This document shows, in pieces, positions 28,378-36,456 of a stretch of 64,000 nt of DNA. How positions within the stretch are numbered: position 1 is the stretch's first letter; the number at the start of each line of letters is the position of its first letter. The DNA is taken from positions 248,001-312,000 of the forward strand of contig NZ_JANUCO010000001.1 in the NCBI RefSeq assembly GCF_024807225.1, written 5' to 3'. Position numbers and translations under genes: made by a program. Below the pieces are notes generated by a model. The model was not told the DNA's origin. It was given only the letters and a program-made list of their open reading frames with translations, and made no database searches. Origin of the DNA: Chryseobacterium ginsenosidimutans. Its GTDB lineage: Bacteria; Bacteroidota; Bacteroidia; Flavobacteriales; Weeksellaceae.

Positions 28378-28939
28378 ATTGCGCTGCTTTAGACTTTTTA
28401 TATTCTTTTATTTTCTGGGCAAGCATTGATTTTGCTCTGTGAAACTGTGAGGCCGAAGAATTTTCAGCTATTCCCAGTGTTTCTGCAATCTCTTTATGGC
28501 TTTTCTTCTCGAAAACATACAGGTTGAAAACCGTTCTGTAGCCTTCCGGAAGAGAGCGAATCATCGTCATAATGGTCTCCTGCGAAATTTCTTCAAAATC
28601 CGGGTCTGCATCATCCTGCTCATCCGGAATTTCAAAATCCTCCGAAACTGATTTAAAATCAACATTTTGCTTGATGTGTTTTAAGGATTCATTTACCACA
28701 ATCCTTGTAATCCAGGCTTTCAAAGAACCACTTCCTCTATATTCAAAAGAACCGATCGAACGGAACATCTGTATAAAACTATTCTGCAAGACATCGTGAA
28801 CATCATCTCTGTCGATAACATATCGCGAACAGACATAGGTAAGACTGCCTGAATAAGCTCCGAAAAGCTCCTTCCAAGCCGCTTCTTCCTTTTGCAAAAG
28901 GCGGTTTACCAAAATCTGCTCCTTATTATTATCTTTCAT
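28370..28939 (-). CDS. RNA polymerase ECF sigma factor (sigma-70 family)
   Basis: This 189-residue sigma factor has region 2 (about residues 20-90: LFGAYSGSLTYVCSRYVIDRDDVHDVLQNSFIQMF). After an acidic linker comes region 4 (about 125-180: SLPEGYRTVFNLYVFEKKSHKEIAETLGI). It probably redirects RNA polymerase to a small regulon. The next gene, overlapping by 8 bases, encodes a membrane protein likely to hold it inactive. The 5' side has a TATCTTTG box and a perfect palindrome. Confidence 0.94.
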   Translation of the reverse strand: MKDNNKEQILVNRLLQKEEAAWKELFGAYSGSLTYVCSRYVIDRDDVHDVLQNSFIQMFRSIGSFEYRGSGSLKAWITRIVVNESLKHIKQNVDFKSVSEDFEIPDEQDDADPDFEEISQETIMTMIRSLPEGYRTVFNLYVFEKKSHKEIAETLGIAENSSASQFHRAKSMLAQKIKEYKKSKAAQYE

Positions 28940-28986
28940 TAACTATTGATGCCATCATCCCAACTAACTATCAATTTAACATAATG

Positions 28987-28994
28987 CAAAGATA
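28987..28994 (-). promoter_or_regulatory. Putative -7 box for the sigma-factor operon
   Basis: On the minus strand the sequence is TATCTTTG, a full match to TAnnTTTG, about 48 bases upstream of the sigma-factor ATG. Confidence 0.45.
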
Positions 28995-28997
28995 GGC

Positions 28998-29014
28998 AGC
29001 CTCAAGTTGAGGCT
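28998..29014. promoter_or_regulatory. Palindrome beside the sigma-operon promoter
   Basis: AGCCTCAAGTTGAGGCT has 8-base arms around one central base and lies just upstream of the TATCTTTG box. It could be an operator or part of a weak terminator for the gene ending at 29041; no T-run follows it, which favours the former. Confidence 0.35.
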
Positions 29015-29040
29015 TTACCTACTTGACAATAACCATTTAT

Positions 29041-29613
29041 TTAATTCTTAAGACTGATCGGGATTTCATATTTTATGATCTGATAAGGAGCCAAATCTAC
29101 TCCGTCAACAGTTATTTTTTCTGCTTCCAACCCAAATCTCATCGACCAGTCGTATCCTACAAAGAACCCTTTTTGCTTTGCTGCCAATTTCACCACTGTA
29201 TTTTTCATCGCTCCGTTTACAGGAATCTGGAAAGACAGTGTTTTTGGTTCAAAAGACAATTCTACTACGTTCTGATCTGTATTTAATTTTGATTTATAAT
29301 TTAATTTATATTCAATTTTTCCGATGTGTGCCAAAGCAGAATCTGCTTTCACCGGATCTGTCACAATCGTTTTTACAATTTCTCTCACAGGAAAATCCTT
29401 GAAAGTAATGATGGTATCTTTCGCCACAAAATCAATGATCTTATCATTAAACTTTCCGCCTTGTGAAGTAATCAATCTTGCTCTATAAGTTCCATTTACA
29501 TCATTAAGCTTCACGGCAACCGGTTCATATCTGTCATCATTACAAGACATTAGGGAAAATCCCAACACTGCGGTCATTGCAACCATGAAAGATTTAAGTA
29601 CTAATTTCTTCAT
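29041..29613 (-). CDS. DUF4840-like lipoprotein
   Basis: This is a lipoprotein of about 190 residues. The signal has a lipobox (FSLMSC) with Cys24 when the start is taken at 29613 (MKKLVLKSF). An upstream in-frame ATG at 29640 would add nine residues before a normal signal peptide, so it is less likely. The body is beta-rich, with DVNGTYRARLI at the start and GFFVGYDWSMRFGLEA near the end, resembling the DUF4840 family of Bacteroidota. The function is unknown. It sits upstream of the sigma operon on the same strand, about 100 bases away. Confidence 0.78.
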   Translation of the reverse strand: MKKLVLKSFMVAMTAVLGFSLMSCNDDRYEPVAVKLNDVNGTYRARLITSQGGKFNDKIIDFVAKDTIITFKDFPVREIVKTIVTDPVKADSALAHIGKIEYKLNYKSKLNTDQNVVELSFEPKTLSFQIPVNGAMKNTVVKLAAKQKGFFVGYDWSMRFGLEAEKITVDGVDLAPYQIIKYEIPISLKN

Positions 29614-29816
29614 TATTCTTAATTTTTTAGCATTAAACATTATTCCTTTGAGTACTCACTTATATAAATCCGTTTTTTTGCGAATCTTGCATGAGAATTA
29701 ACAAAAATGTTTCAAAAACTTAATAACCAATTGATACTCAATAGTAAAATTTTTATATTTTAAAATCATTTCTTAAGTTTCATTATTTTAATACATTTGT
29801 TAAAACATATTATAAG

Positions 29817-30326
29817 ATGAATTTCGAACAAGTCAATCTACATCTTGAGGCTTATAAAGAACACGACCAAATCATTGATGCGGCAGAATATTTAATCCGT
29901 TCTTTTGATCTGGAACACGAAAATTTCGGCGGATTTGGTTTCCGGGAAGAGCTTTCTCCCAACTCTTTGCTTTTGACAGCCGAAGGAGTTTTAGGAGGTT
30001 TACAAAAAGTAATGATTCCTAAGAATTTATTTGATTTTGAACTGGATTTGGTCTTGAATATGGTCGCTCATGAAATGCTTCACGTAAGACAAAAAGCTCC
30101 GGGACAAGTGATTGAAGATAAGAATGAAAGAGAATTTCAGGCATATTATGAAATGCTTTTTCATACCGTTTTTCCTCAAATTCCCGAAGTTTCCGATTTT
30201 TATAAAAAAGACTTCGGAAATAAAGCGCTGGAATATTACAAAAGAATGGGCGAAGGTTCTGAACTCCAACAAAAATATGCCGCACAGAAAACAGAAGTAG
30301 AACAACTAATCAATTCATTATCATGA
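29817..30326 (+). CDS. HEXXH-motif protein, putative zinc metallopeptidase
   Basis: This 169-residue cytoplasmic protein carries a HEMLH motif at residues 85-89, preceded by hydrophobic residues (VLNMVA) as in zincin active-site helices. Glu104 and Glu106 follow at a distance that could supply the third zinc ligand. The rest is mostly helical. I do not recognise a named family. Its stop overlaps the ATG of the csaA gene by four bases (ATGA), so the two are translationally coupled. Zinc peptidase activity is inferred from the motif alone. Confidence 0.75.
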   Translation: MNFEQVNLHLEAYKEHDQIIDAAEYLIRSFDLEHENFGGFGFREELSPNSLLLTAEGVLGGLQKVMIPKNLFDFELDLVLNMVAHEMLHVRQKAPGQVIEDKNEREFQAYYEMLFHTVFPQIPEVSDFYKKDFGNKALEYYKRMGEGSELQQKYAAQKTEVEQLINSLS

Positions 30327-30670
30327 TTATAAAACCCGAAATCTCATGGACAGATTTTGAAAAAATAGACATCCGATGCGGAACCATCATCTCAGTAAGT
30401 GATTTTGAGAAAGCCCGAAATCCTTCTTATCAATTAGAAATAGATTTTGGAGACTTGGGAATCAAAAAATCTTCTGCGCAAATCACTTCATTATATCAGA
30501 AAGAAGAATTAATTGGTCAGCAGATTTTGGCTGTCGTCAATTTTCCAAAGAAGCAGATCGCGAATTTTTTCAGCGAATGTCTTGTGTTGGGAGTTTATGG
30601 TGAAGATAAAAAAGATGTGACGCTTTTATCGCCTTCACTTCCAACGAAAAACGGACTTCAAATTGGTTAA
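30323..30670 (+). CDS. csaA: tRNA-binding protein CsaA-like (OB fold)
   Basis: This 115-residue protein matches the CsaA/tRNA-binding-domain family: WTDFEKIDIRCGTIISV at the start, YQLEIDFGDLGIKKSSAQIT in the middle and AVVNFPKKQIANFFSECLVLG with a closing LPTKNGLQIG. The fold is the OB domain also found in methionyl- and phenylalanyl-tRNA synthetases. CsaA has been described as an export-related chaperone and as a tRNA binder. It is coupled to the HEXXH gene upstream. Confidence 0.9.
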   Translation: MIIKPEISWTDFEKIDIRCGTIISVSDFEKARNPSYQLEIDFGDLGIKKSSAQITSLYQKEELIGQQILAVVNFPKKQIANFFSECLVLGVYGEDKKDVTLLSPSLPTKNGLQIG

Positions 30671-30711
30671 ATATTTAACTAATCAAAATTCAATTAAACT
30701 CATCAAAGCAA

Positions 30712-31416
30712 ATGATACAAAAAATTCCTTTAGAAAAAATCTTATTTATTGATATTGAAACAGTTCCGGGCTTTGGAATGTGGGAAGATTTATCTGAAAC
30801 CGAACAAATGCTTTGGGATAAAAAAACCAGATATCAAAGGAAGGATGAATTTTCTGCTGAAGAGTTTTATCCCGAAAGAGCCGGAATTATGGCTGAATTT
30901 GGAAAAATTATCTGCATTACCATCGGAATGATCGAAAAAAATGACACTTTAAAGATCAAAAGCTTCGCGGATGATGATGAAAAGAAACTGTTGCTAGAAT
31001 TTGGCGAGATTTTTAACAGTCAGAGACTTCGGAACGTTATTCTTTGTGCCCACAACGGAAAAGAATTTGATTTTCCGTGGATTGCGAGACGATTCTTAAT
31101 CAACGGAATCATGCCTCCTACTCCATTTCAGTTGTTTGGGAAAAAACCTTGGGAAATCCCGCATATTGATACGATGGAACTCTGGAAATTCGGAGATTAT
31201 AAAAGCTTCGTTTCTTTGGAATTACTGGCTCATGTTTTCGGAATTCCCACTCCGAAAGACGATATCGACGGCTCAATGGTTTCATCAATCTACTACATAG
31301 AAAAAGACTTGCAAAGAATAGTTGACTATTGTGAAAAAGATGTCTTAACTTTGGCAAACATTTTCCGACGAATGCGTCAGGAAGATTTGTTGAAAAGGTA
31401 CATCAATTTAGATTAA
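30712..31416 (+). CDS. 3'-5' exonuclease, PolB-exonuclease-like
   Basis: This 234-residue protein has the DEDD exonuclease motifs: ExoI FIDIETVPG (Asp, Glu) at about residues 12-20, ExoII AHNGKEFDFPWI with Asp, and ExoIII YCEKDVLTLANIF with Tyr and Asp (DEDDy type). This is the predicted 3'-5' exonuclease family related to the PolB proofreading domain, without a polymerase part. It probably trims DNA or RNA 3' ends. It is followed after 3 bases by the DUF59 Fe-S gene. Confidence 0.9.
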   Translation: MIQKIPLEKILFIDIETVPGFGMWEDLSETEQMLWDKKTRYQRKDEFSAEEFYPERAGIMAEFGKIICITIGMIEKNDTLKIKSFADDDEKKLLLEFGEIFNSQRLRNVILCAHNGKEFDFPWIARRFLINGIMPPTPFQLFGKKPWEIPHIDTMELWKFGDYKSFVSLELLAHVFGIPTPKDDIDGSMVSSIYYIEKDLQRIVDYCEKDVLTLANIFRRMRQEDLLKRYINLD

Positions 31417-31419
31417 AAA

Positions 31420-31746
31420 ATGAAATTTACAGACGATCAGATTGCCGACATTGGTGAAGAAATCATCACAGTTCTAAAAAGCGTATATGACCCTGAAATT
31501 CCTGTAGACATCTACGAATTGGGCTTGGTTTATGACGTACAAATTTCCGATGATGCGGATGTTAAAATCATCATGACATTGACGACTCCGAACTGTCCCG
31601 TTGCTGAAACGCTTCCTCAAGAGGTAAAAGACAAGGTGGCAGAAGTAGAAAATGTGAAAAGTGTAGACTTGGAACTTACTTTCGAGCCTAGCTGGAACAA
31701 GGATATGATGAGCGAAGAAGCGAAGTTTGAGCTTGGAATGCTTTAA
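31420..31746 (+). CDS. SUF-associated Fe-S assembly protein, DUF59/MIP18 family
   Basis: This 108-residue protein is a stand-alone DUF59 (MIP18-like) domain. Signatures are VYDPEIPVDIYELGLVYDV and TLTTPNCPVAETLP with the conserved Cys, which may take part in Fe-S transfer. Homologues in Bacteroidota belong to the SUF-associated group (SufT/YitW type). It lies 3 bases after the exonuclease gene, and a good terminator follows, so the block 29817-31746 may be one operon. Confidence 0.92.
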   Translation: MKFTDDQIADIGEEIITVLKSVYDPEIPVDIYELGLVYDVQISDDADVKIIMTLTTPNCPVAETLPQEVKDKVAEVENVKSVDLELTFEPSWNKDMMSEEAKFELGML

Positions 31747-31831
31747 AATTTTTAATAAAGCTTAAAAGACACTGTTATTTTTCAAATACGGTGCTACAAT
31801 AATTAATTTAATATCACGCTATTAAATAGTT

Positions 31832-31859
31832 GGCTGTTTCATTTTGAGACAGCCTTTTT
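31832..31859 (+). terminator. Intrinsic terminator after the DUF59 gene
   Basis: Stem GGCTGTTTC / GAGACAGCC with one G-U pair, loop ATTTT, then TTTTT. Confidence 0.75.
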
Positions 31860-31949
31860 CTTTATCCGTTATTTTCCCAACACGAATTAGTGTATTCCCT
31901 AATACATAGACAATCAGCTTCCTATACTTTTGGTGTAAGAAAAAAGAAT

Positions 31950-32339
31950 ATGAAAGCTAATAAAATTATTGTTTCATTTAATAACGGAAGTGTTCCGCCA
32001 ATATATGCCTACAGGTATCAGATTGTGTTTTCTGAAGAAACAGGAGATGCAGACCTGAAACTTTTTAAGGGATATGATGTAAATGAAGAAATGATTTTAT
32101 CTGAATCAAAGAAATTTAATCTTGAAATTTTCCAGCAGCTTCTTTCCTTATTAGAAAAAAAAGAGAATTCTGAAAAACTGTCAAATATGACAGGAGGAAG
32201 CCAAAGAAGTATCGAGATTAATGCTAAAAAAATCATGATCGAAGCTGATGATGAAGCAGGAATCTCTTTGTTCAACCGCTTTTTATATTTATACAATCCT
32301 GAGGTTTTACATCTCATTAACCAAAACATTAACCCTTAA
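31950..32339 (+). CDS. Small protein upstream of the calpain-like protease
   Basis: This is a 129-residue protein without signal peptide. It starts MKANKIIVSFNNGS at 31950; an in-frame ATG 60 bases upstream would add a stretch with no coding character. It has a beta-strand-like beginning and a helical middle with FNLEIFQQLLSLLEKK, then SIEINAKKIMIEADDEAG and FNRFLYLYNPEV. I do not recognise a family. The size and position, 14 bases before a protease gene, resemble small inhibitors encoded beside their proteases, but this is inference. Confidence 0.7.
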   Translation: MKANKIIVSFNNGSVPPIYAYRYQIVFSEETGDADLKLFKGYDVNEEMILSESKKFNLEIFQQLLSLLEKKENSEKLSNMTGGSQRSIEINAKKIMIEADDEAGISLFNRFLYLYNPEVLHLINQNINP

Positions 32340-32353
32340 AAAAACCAATTATC

Positions 32354-33656
32354 ATGGATCAAGCACCTAAAGAAATGTTTGTAGGAGTAATCAATCCTTA
32401 TGCATTAACCGAAGCTATTACAGGAAGAAGATTTGACTGGAAAGACCCAAGATCTTCCCAAATTATCGAAGAAGCCTTAGAAACAAATTACGCTGAACTT
32501 TTTGACATTAAATACAATTCTCCGCTATATGCAGGATTGGAAACTTAACCGAGACAATACCGTAAAAGCAGTAAAAGTGGAAGACATCAAACTGAGAGCG
32601 ACAGACAAATTGCAGTCTATAAATCTTTCGAATATCAGAAGCCTTAATGATCTTTCAAATACAGGTATAAAAGACCTTAACAGCATCCCTGTAAGAAATG
32701 CAAGATTAGACAAAGGTGAAGTAAAAGTGGTATTAAATATCCCGAAACTGAACAATACAATTAATAATAAACTGATTTCTCCTTCTATTAAAAACATCCT
32801 TTTCGGAGTTGCCACTGCAACAGGATGGACACCCGCAAATACTTCATGGAGCGACAGAGGAAACTTTTTCAATGACGTTACAGAGTACAATGACCCAATT
32901 CAGGGATCTGTAGCCAACTGTTATTTCATCTCAGCTATTGCAGCTATTGCATGGGCATCGCCGTTTTCTATTGAACATAAAGTAAGAGCGACAGGAACAG
33001 GAGAAGCAGATCGCACCAATGCTATTCAGTTTTACACAAAAGGCGGCGGAAAAGACGCAGCGAGCAAATTGGTAGAAGTTACCGATAATACGATCATCAA
33101 TTCTTCCAGCAATCCTGTGTATTGCAGAAGTAATGACGGCGGAGAAATTTGGCCTGCAGTCTACGAAAAAGCCTTTGCAAAATGGATCAACAATACCAAC
33201 GACGACAAACCGGACATTTCTAAAACAGCGTATGGAGACCCTGTAAAAGCCGTTGCACAGCTCATTAATAAAACTCCGCTTTACTATTATACGACTCCAA
33301 GAACCGCTCTTGATCTTTTCGGAATTGTAAGAGAAAATTCTATGAGTCTTAAAACCATCAATCCTATGGTTGCGTGGACTTACGGATCAGGAAAAGATTA
33401 TTCTGGATCGAATATCGTTGGAAATCATGCTTATACAATCTTAGGATGGTCTACTGTTAACAATAAAAACTACATCATTCTGAGAAATCCGTGGGGAGTA
33501 ACCGAACCGAATGGTTTGAATTCTTATCAAGGATTAATCAGTTTCTTTGACGGAAGTTTCTGGAGACCCATTAATATGATCGGAAACGACGGAGTTTTTG
33601 CACTGGAAATCAATGCTTTCAAAAATTATTTTGAAGGGATGGGTGTTGCAAAATAA
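32354..33656 (+). CDS. Calpain-like cysteine protease (peptidase C2), frameshifted
   Basis: After removal of one base this is a 433-residue protein. As given, a 64-residue frame (MDQAPKEMFVG... to 32548) overlaps a second frame that could start at ATG 32529. Dropping one A from AAA at 32541-32543 joins them as AGLELNRDN. The catalytic triad of calpains is complete: Cys189 in SVANCYFISAIAAIAWASP, His358 in GNHAYTILGW and Asn378 in LRNPWG. There is no signal peptide, so it is cytoplasmic or exported by another route. A small gene lies just upstream and a strong terminator just downstream. Two separate genes cannot be excluded. Confidence 0.82.
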
Positions 33657-33693
33657 ACAATAGAACACATTATAACCACTTTATATCCTTTTA

Positions 33694-33730
33694 CTTTCAC
33701 AGATTGTTATGATCTGTGGAAGTTTTTTTA
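33694..33730 (+). terminator. Intrinsic terminator after the calpain-like gene
   Basis: Stem CTTTCACAGAT / ATCTGTGGAAG with one G-U pair, loop TGTTATG, then seven T. The end touches the last codon of the convergent sulfurtransferase gene. Confidence 0.8.
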
Positions 33731-34564
33731 TATTTCTTTAGCCACTTCTTTTCCTTCTCTTCTGCTCCACTCACTCCAAGAACCAACATATAAATTCGGG
33801 ATTTCCAACCCTGCATAATCCAGCGCTAAAATCGTATGACAAGCCGTCACTCCAGAACCGCAGTGGATGATTAAGTTTTGAGGTTTTCCCTGCAAAAGTT
33901 TAGAATATTTTTCTTTTAAAATTTCAGGAGAAAGGAAATTTCCGTTTTCATCCAAGTTTTCAGAAAAAGGAATATTGATAGCTCCCGGAATATGACCGGC
34001 AATCAAATCGATGGGTTCAGATTCGCCATTGTAGCGATAAGCATCTCTCACATCGATTACAGTTGAAGAATTGTTTATTAATTCATTTTCAATAGTTTCC
34101 AGCATCGAAGTAGGAAGAAGCCAATTGTCTTTTTTAATTAATTCTGTCTTTTCAAAAGTTTCTTTACCTGATGAAAATTCCAACCCTTCTTTTTCAGCAG
34201 CCTGAAAACCGCCATCTAAAACCTGTACCTTCTCAAAACCGAAAGATTTCAGCATCCACCAAGCTCTTGCCGCTGCATTTGCACCATTTTTATCATCATA
34301 AATAACGATATGAGAATCTTCTGAAATTCCAAGATTTGCTAGTGTTTCTGCAAATTTCTCAACATCAGGAAGCGGATGTCTTCCACCAAAAGCCGCATCT
34401 TCACCAATTTCCGCCAAATCTTTATCTAAATCTATAAATCTTGCTCCTTTGATATGCTTGTTTAAATAAGTTTGATGAATATCTTTTCCGACTCTCGCAT
34501 CAAGGATGATAAGATTTTCGGATGGAAGATTTTTTAATTGGAATGGTGAGATGATTGGTGACAT
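33728..34564 (-). CDS. 3-mercaptopyruvate sulfurtransferase-like, two rhodanese domains
   Basis: This 278-residue protein consists of two tandem rhodanese domains. The first, inactive one has VIYDDKNGANAAARAWWML. The second carries the active-site loop CGSGVTACH with the catalytic Cys at about residue 237; the CGxGVT pattern is typical of 3-mercaptopyruvate sulfurtransferase, as opposed to thiosulfate-specific rhodanese. The IDVRDAYRYNGE and GHIPGAINIPF motifs are also present. It transfers sulfur from mercaptopyruvate to thiols or cyanide. It is a single gene. Confidence 0.93.
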   Translation of the reverse strand: MSPIISPFQLKNLPSENLIILDARVGKDIHQTYLNKHIKGARFIDLDKDLAEIGEDAAFGGRHPLPDVEKFAETLANLGISEDSHIVIYDDKNGANAAARAWWMLKSFGFEKVQVLDGGFQAAEKEGLEFSSGKETFEKTELIKKDNWLLPTSMLETIENELINNSSTVIDVRDAYRYNGESEPIDLIAGHIPGAINIPFSENLDENGNFLSPEILKEKYSKLLQGKPQNLIIHCGSGVTACHTILALDYAGLEIPNLYVGSWSEWSRREGKEVAKEI

Positions 34565-34663
34565 TTTGTTGATTTTTTTTGGTTTAATTACATTTAAGCT
34601 TAAGAAACTTAATAGACTTAAGCAAAAAAAGTTTTATTTTGTATAAAAATAAGAAAAATACAA

Positions 34664-35398
34664 ATGGAACAAGAGAAAAAAAAATCAAGCAGAAAAAAAA
34701 TCGTTATTTCAATTTTAGTCGTCATTTTAATAGCATGTTTAGGATTAAGTTTCTATGTCTATAAAAAAAATTCTGAAAAACAGGATTATGGCACAGATTC
34801 AACAACAACTACAGATGACTATAATTATTGGAAAGACACCACTTTCCGAGTGAGTGAATATGATGATATTCCTGAAAACTACAAAAGAGCAATTGTAAAA
34901 CTCTTTATTGATAATAATTTCTACTCGCCAAAAGACGGAGAACCCTCTTATTATCTGACAAGAATAAAAGACAGAGCAAAAGATGTTTATGCTTTTGGGA
35001 ACTTTACAGGAAAAACAGAACAGGATGGTGAAGATATGGCATTTATCTTAGAAAAAAATGACTTTAAAAGCAGTGCCATCTATATTATTTCCAGCGGTGG
35101 CGACCTTCTACATTGGCAAGAATATGAGGGAGAGCTTCCTATTATCAGCAGTTTTGCGAAGGGGAGCAAAATTTTTATGGACGATACCGTATTACAGCCA
35201 TCTCCGGAAGACGGATTAATTGTAAAATTTAATAGTTACAGAAAAGTAGCCCTCGTTTATAACAGTAAAATCAAAAAATTCGAAGAGTACCATCAATATT
35301 CTAAAGACGAACTTGAAGATATGAAAAACCAAAGCGAATACGAGGAAGGCGATGAGGAAGAACCTGCTGTAGAAGCAATTAGTGATTCCGCAAAATAG
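34664..35398 (+). CDS. Membrane-anchored protein of unknown function
   Basis: This 244-residue protein has a basic N-terminus (KKKSSRKK) and one membrane helix at about residues 12-33. A Thr/Asp-rich linker leads to an extracytoplasmic domain with no recognised motif. The tail is strongly acidic (EYEEGDEEEPAVE). It stands alone, convergent with the HMG-CoA lyase gene with only 23 bases between them. Confidence 0.75.
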   Translation: MEQEKKKSSRKKIVISILVVILIACLGLSFYVYKKNSEKQDYGTDSTTTTDDYNYWKDTTFRVSEYDDIPENYKRAIVKLFIDNNFYSPKDGEPSYYLTRIKDRAKDVYAFGNFTGKTEQDGEDMAFILEKNDFKSSAIYIISSGGDLLHWQEYEGELPIISSFAKGSKIFMDDTVLQPSPEDGLIVKFNSYRKVALVYNSKIKKFEEYHQYSKDELEDMKNQSEYEEGDEEEPAVEAISDSAK

Positions 35399-35421
35399 GA
35401 ACCACTAATTGTTTTATATCA

Positions 35422-36270
35422 TTAAAAATGAAAAATATCCTTCGCTTTATTATAAGAACTTTCGAAGTTAAGCAGATTCAGTTTATGGTCTGCTTTTTCT
35501 ACGCTCATAAAGTTGATGACCTGTTCGGTCGGCATATTTCCAACCAAGTCGTCTTTTGCCATCGGACAACCGCCAATTCCTTTTATGGCGCTGTCGAATC
35601 TTCTACAACCTTGGTCGTAAGCAGCTTTTAATTTAGAATAAGAATCTTCGTAACGGTTATGAAAATGCCCTCCGAAATTGATTTCAGGATATTTTGATGG
35701 TATTTTTTCAAACAAAAGAGAGATTGTTTCTGGTGTTGCAACTCCCGTTGTATCAGAAAGTAAGATATCTTTAACTCCAATTTCCGAAAACCTTTGAGCC
35801 CAGAAATCTACGTCTTCCCATTTCCACATTTCGCCATAGGGATTTCCGAAAGCCATTGAGAAATAGATATTTAATTGTTTGCTTTCACTTTTTACCAGCT
35901 CAAGCATTCTGACGATTTCACAGAAAGCTTCTTCCTGATTTTTATTGGTATTTCTGTGTTGAAAAGTCTCAGAAATAGAAAACGGAAAGCCGATAATATC
36001 CACCGACTGATGTTTTAGCGCCTTTTCAGCGCCTTTATAATTTGCAATAATTGCAGAAACTTTCGTGTTGGAGCGCGATTTATCGATATTTTCGGCAACC
36101 TCATCAGAGTCAGCCATTTGCGGAATCGCTTTTGGAGATACAAAGCTCAGACAATCCAATACATCAAAACCAACATCCATTAAAGAGTTGATATAATCTA
36201 TTTTTTTATCGGTCGGGATAAATTCTCCCCAACCCTGCATTGCATCACGTGGACATTCAGTAAGAAACAT
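35422..36270 (-). CDS. Hydroxymethylglutaryl-CoA lyase
   Basis: This is a 282-residue TIM-barrel lyase that cleaves HMG-CoA to acetoacetate and acetyl-CoA, the last step of leucine breakdown. The start MFLTECPRDAMQGW contains the conserved Asp and Arg of the DRE-TIM family. GGHFHNRYEDSY supplies the metal-binding histidines. The family signature DSAIKGIGGCPMAKDDLVGNMPTE carries the catalytic Cys. The ATG at 36270 is preferred; an upstream start would add ten residues of no family character. Confidence 0.93.
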   Translation of the reverse strand: MFLTECPRDAMQGWGEFIPTDKKIDYINSLMDVGFDVLDCLSFVSPKAIPQMADSDEVAENIDKSRSNTKVSAIIANYKGAEKALKHQSVDIIGFPFSISETFQHRNTNKNQEEAFCEIVRMLELVKSESKQLNIYFSMAFGNPYGEMWKWEDVDFWAQRFSEIGVKDILLSDTTGVATPETISLLFEKIPSKYPEINFGGHFHNRYEDSYSKLKAAYDQGCRRFDSAIKGIGGCPMAKDDLVGNMPTEQVINFMSVEKADHKLNLLNFESSYNKAKDIFHF

Positions 36271-36456
36271 TTTACTTTTAGATTTTCTCAAATATAACAA
36301 AACTAAACAAGTTTAGTCTCCTTATTCACAAATCTACCATTATTTTGATTATCAAATATTTATAACCCATTTAAAATTTCAATAACTGATATTGGATTAC
36401 AAATAAATTATTCTGAAGATCAAAATTATTAACTTTGCCGGAAATTTATACGAATA

